From: Rhodobacterales bacterium HKCCA1288
GTDB lineage: Bacteria; Pseudomonadota; Alphaproteobacteria; Rhodobacterales; Rhodobacteraceae
Direction: 5' to 3'
DNA length: 64,000 nt
Assembly (NCBI GenBank): GCA_015693905.1
Contig: CP065161.1
Coordinates: 992,001-1,056,000 of the forward strand
Numbering within the stretch: the first letter of the stretch is position 1; every line of letters starts with the position of its first letter. A program made the translations under genes and the position numbers. This document shows positions 59,300-64,000 of this stretch, piece after piece. Under the pieces are notes generated by a model, which saw only the letters and a program-made list of their open reading frames with translations, made no database searches and was not told where the DNA came from.

Positions 59300-61725
59300 A
59301 GGACGAAGTAACAAGCCGCGAAGAGCGGATCGAGAACCTCAAAGGCATGGGCTGCTCGCGCAAGCGGGTTGAGGACGCACGATTCACCCAGGGCAAGGGT
59401 AACTATGTCGATGACATCAAGCTGGATGGCATGTTGTTTGGTGATTTTGTTCGGTCGCCCTATGCCCACGCGAAGATCGTCAGTATTGACACCGCCGCCG
59501 CGTTGGAAGTTCCCGGCGTTCTGGCCGTGCTGACGGCCAAGGATCTGGAGCCATTGGGCCTGCACTGGATGCCGACACTCGCGGGTGACAAGCAGATGGT
59601 GCTGGCTGATGGCAAGGTTCTGTTCCAGGGCCAGGAGGTTGCCTTTGTCGTGGCCGAAGATCGCTATGCCGCCGCAGATGGGATCGAAGCGGTCGAGGTG
59701 GAATATGACGAGCTTGAGGTTCTCGTAGACCCGTTCAAGTCGATGCAATCCGATGTGGTTCTAAGGCCAGACACGGTTGCCGAGGACGGCAGCCCGGCGG
59801 ATGGTGCGCACGGCCCCCGCAAGCACCACAATCACATCTTCACCTGGGAAGCGGGCGACAAGGGCCCGACATTCGAGACCATCGACAACGCAGAAGTCGT
59901 GGCCGAAGAGACCATGTATTACCACCGCACCCACCCGTGCCCGCTGGAGACCTGCGGCTGCGTGGCGTCGATGGACAAGGTGAATGGCAAGCTGACCCTC
60001 TGGGGCACGTTCCAGGCACCGCACGCCATTCGGACCGTTGTGTCGCTGATCTCTGGTATTGAGGAGCACAATATCCGCGTGATCTCGCCTGATATCGGTG
60101 GCGGCTTTGGAAACAAGGTGGGCGCCTATCCGGGCTATGTCTGCTCGGTCGTGGCCTCCATCGTGACGGGCAATCCGGTCAAGTGGATTGAAGACCGGAT
60201 GGACAACCTGATGACCACCGCTTTTGCGCGTGACTACCACATGACAGGTCGGATCAGCGCCACCAAGGAAGGCAAGATCACTGGCCTGCATTGTCACGTG
60301 ACTGCCGACCACGGCGGGTTTGACGCCTGCGCCGACCCGACAAAGTTCCCGGCCGGTTTCATGAACATCTGCACCGGGTCGTATGACATCCCGACCGCGT
60401 ATCTTGAAGTCGATGGCGTCTATACGAACAAAGCCCCGGGCGGCGTAAGCTATCGTTGTTCCTTCCGCGTGACCGAGGCCGTGTATTTCATCGAACGGAT
60501 GATTGAAGTGCTCGCAATCGAGTTGAACATGGACGCGGCAGAATTGCGCCGGATCAACTTCATCAAGAAGGAACAGTTCCCGTATCAAGCTGCACTGGGT
60601 TGGGAATACGACTCGGGTGACTATCACACCGCCTGGGACAAGGCGTTGAAGACCGTCGACTACGAGGGTCTGCGTGCCGAACAGGCCCAGCGGGTCGAAG
60701 ACTTCAAGGCCGGTAAGACACGGTCCCTGATGGGCATCGGCCTCAGCTTTTTCACCGAGATCGTCGGTGCCGGCCCGGTCAAGAATTGTGACATCCTTGG
60801 CCTCGGCATGTTCGATAGCTGCGAAATCCGCATCCACCCGACCGGGTCCGCGATTGCGCGACTGGGCACGATTTCACAGGGGCAGGGCCACGCAACCACC
60901 TTTGCGCAGATCCTTGCGTCAGAGATCGGTCTGCCCGCCGACAGCATCACCATCGAAGAAGGTGACACCGATACCGCGCCTTACGGGCTGGGGACCTACG
61001 GCTCCCGCTCAACCCCGGTGGCCGGCGCGGCGACAGCCATGGCCGGGCGCAAGATCCGCGCAAAGGCGCAGATGATCGCGGCCTATCTGCTCGAAGTGCA
61101 CGACAACGACGTTGAGTTCGACGTGGACCGCTTTGTGGTCAAAGGCGCGCCGGAGCGGTTCAAGACGATGAAGGAAATCGCCTTTGCCGCGTATAATCAG
61201 GCGATCCCCGGAATCGAGCCGGGTCTCGAAGCGGTCAGCTATTACGATCCGCCCAACATGACCTATCCGTTCGGAGCCTATATCTGTGTCATGGACATTG
61301 ACGTCGATACGGGCGTCACCGATATCCGCCGCTTCTATGCGCTGGATGATTGTGGCACCCGGATCAACCCGATGATCATCGAGGGGCAGATCCATGGCGG
61401 TCTGACCGAAGCGCTTGCCGTCGCCCTGGGGCAGGAGATTGCCTATGACGACATGGGCAATGTGAAGACGGGCACGTTGATGGACTTCTTCCTGCCGACT
61501 GCATGGGAGGTTCCGAACTACGAAACCGACTACACAGTGACGCCCTCGCCGCACCACCCCATCGGGGCGAAAGGTGTCGGCGAAAGCCCCCATGTTGGCG
61601 GCGTGCCGTGCTTCTCGAATGCCATTCAGGACGCCTTCCGTCCTTTCGGGAACCGGCACACCAACATGCCGCATGATCACTGGCGGATCTGGAAGACCGC
61701 CAATGAACTGGGCCTGCATGACTAA
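59296..61725 (+). CDS. coxL: aerobic carbon monoxide dehydrogenase, large Mo subunit, form I
   Basis: The molybdenum-copper subunit, 809 residues, the same length as Oligotropha CoxL. The form I signature is SYRCSFR with Cys388 at the Mo-Cu bridging position, and Glu763 (in GAKGVGES) is the catalytic glutamate; both positions match the crystallised enzyme. The molybdopterin motifs [15 protein letters not shown] and [11 protein letters not shown] are present. The A to S change in the AYxCSFR motif is conservative. Form II enzymes (AYRGAGR) are excluded. It catalyses CO + H2O to CO2. Confidence 0.97.
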   Translation: MKDEVTSREERIENLKGMGCSRKRVEDARFTQGKGNYVDDIKLDGMLFGDFVRSPYAHAKIVSIDTAAALEVPGVLAVLTAKDLEPLGLHWMPTLAGDKQMVLADGKVLFQGQEVAFVVAEDRYAAADGIEAVEVEYDELEVLVDPFKSMQSDVVLRPDTVAEDGSPADGAHGPRKHHNHIFTWEAGDKGPTFETIDNAEVVAEETMYYHRTHPCPLETCGCVASMDKVNGKLTLWGTFQAPHAIRTVVSLISGIEEHNIRVISPDIGGGFGNKVGAYPGYVCSVVASIVTGNPVKWIEDRMDNLMTTAFARDYHMTGRISATKEGKITGLHCHVTADHGGFDACADPTKFPAGFMNICTGSYDIPTAYLEVDGVYTNKAPGGVSYRCSFRVTEAVYFIERMIEVLAIELNMDAAELRRINFIKKEQFPYQAALGWEYDSGDYHTAWDKALKTVDYEGLRAEQAQRVEDFKAGKTRSLMGIGLSFFTEIVGAGPVKNCDILGLGMFDSCEIRIHPTGSAIARLGTISQGQGHATTFAQILASEIGLPADSITIEEGDTDTAPYGLGTYGSRSTPVAGAATAMAGRKIRAKAQMIAAYLLEVHDNDVEFDVDRFVVKGAPERFKTMKEIAFAAYNQAIPGIEPGLEAVSYYDPPNMTYPFGAYICVMDIDVDTGVTDIRRFYALDDCGTRINPMIIEGQIHGGLTEALAVALGQEIAYDDMGNVKTGTLMDFFLPTAWEVPNYETDYTVTPSPHHPIGAKGVGESPHVGGVPCFSNAIQDAFRPFGNRHTNMPHDHWRIWKTANELGLHD

Positions 61726-61783
61726 ACCGTAACGGCGGGGCGCGCAGAGTCTCCCCCTGTGCGCCCCAGCCCCGGAGATTTCG

Positions 61784-62659
61784 ATGACCTGGCAATCCCT
61801 TCAAACCGCGCTGGCCATGCAAAGCTATGTCGCGTCAGACGACCTGTCGGTGGCGCTGCATCTAGCGCTCACGCTGCAGCGCCCTTTGTTGCTGGAGGGA
61901 GCGGCAGGCGTCGGTAAGACAGAAATCGCTCGCACGCTGAGCTTTGCCAAAGACACCAAGTTAATCCGCCTTCAGTGTTATGAGGGCTTGGACGCCTCGC
62001 AAGCCATCTACGAGTGGAACTACCAGCGCCAACTGCTGACGATCCGCTCTGCAGCGGAAGACGGCGAGACCGGAAAATCGGTCGAGGATCGCATCTTTTC
62101 ACGCGACTTTCTTTTGGAACGTCCTTTGCTTTCCGCGATCACACAAGAAAAGCCACCCGTTCTTTTGATCGATGAGATCGACCGCGCGGATGAGGAGTTC
62201 GAGGCCTACTTGCTTGAGGTTTTGTCCGATTTTCAAGTTTCCGTCCCTGAACTTGGTACGATCACAGCGACCTGCAAGCCTATCGTGATCCTGACATCCA
62301 ACGGAACACGGGACCTGTCGGATGCTTTGCGGCGGCGCTGCCTTTACACATATGTCGAATACCCCGACCGCGCGACGGAACTGACGATCCTGAAGGCGCG
62401 TTGCCCGCAGGTCGAAAGGCGATTGGCGGATCAGATTATTGGATTCGTGCAAAAGCTGCGGGAAGAAGAGCTGGAGAAAACGCCCGGCATCGCCGAGATG
62501 CTCGATTTCGCAGCAGCCTTGATGGGGCTTGGCATTGCCGACCTCACCGATGATCCGGCAGTTTTGCAATCGACACTCACCACCCTTTTGAAAACGCAAA
62601 GCGATCAGGCACAAATCACCACTGACGTCGCCGCGCGTATTGCGGGGAAGGCCGCATGA
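61784..62659 (+). CDS. coxD: CoxD-type MoxR AAA+ ATPase
   Basis: A 291-residue AAA+ ATPase: Walker A EGAAGVGKTEIA near residue 39, Walker B VLLIDEIDRADEEFEAYLLE near 125, sensor 1 ILTSNGTRDL. CoxD is needed to sulfurate the copper at the CoxL active site in Oligotropha, and the same role is inferred here. It overlaps coxE by 4 bases. Confidence 0.95.
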   Translation: MTWQSLQTALAMQSYVASDDLSVALHLALTLQRPLLLEGAAGVGKTEIARTLSFAKDTKLIRLQCYEGLDASQAIYEWNYQRQLLTIRSAAEDGETGKSVEDRIFSRDFLLERPLLSAITQEKPPVLLIDEIDRADEEFEAYLLEVLSDFQVSVPELGTITATCKPIVILTSNGTRDLSDALRRRCLYTYVEYPDRATELTILKARCPQVERRLADQIIGFVQKLREEELEKTPGIAEMLDFAAALMGLGIADLTDDPAVLQSTLTTLLKTQSDQAQITTDVAARIAGKAA

Positions 62660-63837
62660 CAAGGGTCACCCGCTTTGCCGCCCGCGACCCCGGGCCCGCC
62701 GCGCGTGTGGTGGGCTTTGTGGCGCATCTGCGTGACAATGGCTTGCGGCTGGGCGTTGCGGAAGCGGACCTGAGCCTCACCGCACTCACCCAGGTGAATG
62801 CCGCAGCCCCGAATGAATGCCGCCGCGTCCTTCGTGCCATCTGCACCGGATGCAAAGAAGAGGCAGAGCGGTTCGACGCTCTCTTTGACAGCTATTGGAT
62901 GGATGCCGGACGGGTGAAACAGCGTATCATCCCAAAGCCGCAATCCACCCTCAACGAGTCCGTCCATAGCTCACGCGATGGCAGTGGCGAGGATGCGGGG
63001 TCATGCGGCACGTCCACGACCCCCGACACCGAAGTCGGCGAAGCCGATAGCGACGGCACCGGCAAGCTTATCGCGACGGTGCAGCGCAACCTGAGTCGCC
63101 GTGACCTACGAGACCTCGTTCGCCCCGACGAAATTGCAGAGGCCGAGGCCATCGCGCGCCGTTTGGGTGCTGTGCTTCGGGACAAACGCTCTCGCCGTCG
63201 CATTGCTGCGCGCAAAGGCGACCGTTTGCATTTCCGCAAAACCATCCGGCGCAGTCTATCCACAGCCGGCGAGCCCCTGCGCCTGCTGCGGAAACGCCGC
63301 CCCGATCGTGCGCGCAAAATCGTGGCCCTGTGCGATGTGTCCGGCTCGATGAGCGTCTACGCGCAGGTGTTCCTGGCTTTTCTTGCTGGACTCATGCGAG
63401 CTGACAAAGAGGCCGACGCATATCTATTCCACACGCGCCTCGTCCGGATCACCGAAGCTCTGCGCGACAAAGACACGATGCGGGCCATTGGGCGCATGTC
63501 CCTGATGGCCGACGGGTTCGGTGGAGGGTCCAAAATCGGCCCGTCGCTGCAACGCTTTGCCGATACCTACGCAAAACGGTTTGTGGATGGCCGTAGTGTT
63601 GTCCTGATCCTGTCTGACGGGTGCGACACCGAGCCTCCGGAACATCTGGAGGCCGCATTGGTCAAACTCAAGAAACGTGGTTGTAAAGTTATATGGCTCA
63701 ACCCGCTCAAGGGATGGCAGGACTATGCGCCCGTGGCGGGTGGCATGGCAGCGGCCTTGCCCCACCTTGCCCTGTTCAAAGCAGCCAACACGCTGGACGA
63801 TCTGGCCGCACTTGAAACCGAATTGGGTGCGCTATGA
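62656..63837 (+). CDS. coxE: CoxE-type VWA-domain protein
   Basis: A 393-residue protein with a von Willebrand A domain in the second half: the MIDAS motif DVSGSMSVYAQ near residues 226-236, and SDGCDTEPPEHLEAALVKLK near 318. The N-terminal 220 residues are poorly conserved. It partners CoxD in copper maturation in Oligotropha. It overlaps coxF by 4 bases. Confidence 0.94.
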   Translation: MTRVTRFAARDPGPAARVVGFVAHLRDNGLRLGVAEADLSLTALTQVNAAAPNECRRVLRAICTGCKEEAERFDALFDSYWMDAGRVKQRIIPKPQSTLNESVHSSRDGSGEDAGSCGTSTTPDTEVGEADSDGTGKLIATVQRNLSRRDLRDLVRPDEIAEAEAIARRLGAVLRDKRSRRRIAARKGDRLHFRKTIRRSLSTAGEPLRLLRKRRPDRARKIVALCDVSGSMSVYAQVFLAFLAGLMRADKEADAYLFHTRLVRITEALRDKDTMRAIGRMSLMADGFGGGSKIGPSLQRFADTYAKRFVDGRSVVLILSDGCDTEPPEHLEAALVKLKKRGCKVIWLNPLKGWQDYAPVAGGMAAALPHLALFKAANTLDDLAALETELGAL

Positions 63838-64000
63838 GCCCCGCAGAGATCCTTGACGCCGATCTGGCTGATGCAGCGCAGGACTTGCGAGCGCGACAGG
63901 TGCCTTTTGCCTTTGCAACCATCGTGCGGACGGCCGGGGCAACTGCGGCAAAGCCAGGGGCCAAGGCGCTGCTGAGTGCGGACGGTACTATCGTGCATGG
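63834..64000 (+). CDS. coxF: CoxF/XdhC-family protein, 5' part only
   Basis: About 55 residues before the window edge, starting MSPAEILDADLADAAQDLRA and containing FATIVRTAGATAAKPGAKAL, the XdhC/CoxI-family N-terminal motif. Such proteins help insert the molybdenum cofactor or its sulfur. The ATG overlaps the coxE stop. Gene continues outside. Confidence 0.85.
   Translation, partial: MSPAEILDADLADAAQDLRARQVPFAFATIVRTAGATAAKPGAKALLSADGTIVH

Larger units (their letters stand above)
53889..64000 (+). mobile_element. tRNA-Cys-associated genomic island carrying cox genes (right end outside)
   Basis: Two tyrosine recombinase genes directly follow the tRNA-Cys 3' end, and repeated sequences fill the gap before the first. 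The cox cluster that follows shows Pro codon use (mostly CCG) unlike the upstream genes. The second attachment repeat was not found in the window, so the right end lies beyond 64000 and the extent is inferred. Confidence 0.55.

Noticed and set aside
53871-64000. Second copy of the tRNA-Cys 3' end (attR) within the window
   Set aside because: I looked for the acceptor/T-arm sequence downstream and saw none; the island's right end is taken as outside the window.

Overview
The window is chromosomal DNA of a marine-type alphaproteobacterium of the Rhodobacteraceae (Roseobacter group). The evidence is the set of families: a complete 14-subunit nuo cluster interspersed with the small DUF5333/DUF5337-type genes typical of this family, an acuR-acuI-dddL DMSP module, a DUF6280 gene, PtsP, and a SOS box of the alphaproteobacterial GTTC-N7-GTTC type. 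I cannot name the genus.

Layout. 1-940: 3'-truncated metG. 1023-1712: an ImuA-like gene behind a LexA-type box. 1798-5246: aldo/keto reductase, lipocalin lipoprotein and two small-molecule transporters. 5247-7905: DUF815 ATPase and tatABC. 8110-12959: Fbp-type ABC ATPase, an atypical SDR, a Hint-domain protein and prfC. 13099-18034: rhlE-type helicase converging on rnj-coaX-birA. 18024-35513: nuoN to nuoA on the minus strand (promoter side at nuoA), with five small accessory genes and several intrinsic terminators between sub-blocks. 35772-38021: ptsP. 38025-42912: an SDR divergent from acuR-acuI-dddL-GMC oxidoreductase, a DMSP/acrylate module with a palindromic operator candidate. 42909-47031: GNAT, flavin reductase, MTA phosphorylase, apt, tRNA-Leu(UAA), DUF6280 and efp. 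47098-51262: rhomboid protease, PopZ-like protein, TolC and Pcm. 51495-53718: an MreB paralogue, a bactofilin and a leucine-rich-repeat protein in one direction, a compact cytoskeleton-like unit without mreC/mreD.

From tRNA-Cys (53815-53888) onward the sequence looks acquired. Two tyrosine recombinase genes (54140-56555) follow the tRNA, with direct repeats in between. Then comes an aerobic carbon monoxide dehydrogenase cluster, coxC-M-S-L-D-E-F, cut by the window edge. CoxL is form I by its Cys388 motif and by Glu763. Proline codons shift from mainly CCC/CCT/CCA upstream to mainly CCG in the cox genes.

Together the window describes an aerobic heterotroph that feeds a proton-pumping complex I, can cleave DMSP to DMS and acrylate and detoxify the acrylate, and has gained CO oxidation as a supplementary electron source through a tRNA-targeted island. 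The least described parts are the MreB/bactofilin/LRR unit, the small nuo-embedded genes with their terminator/attenuator-like structures, and the SOS-boxed ImuA-like gene without an adjacent imuB/dnaE2.
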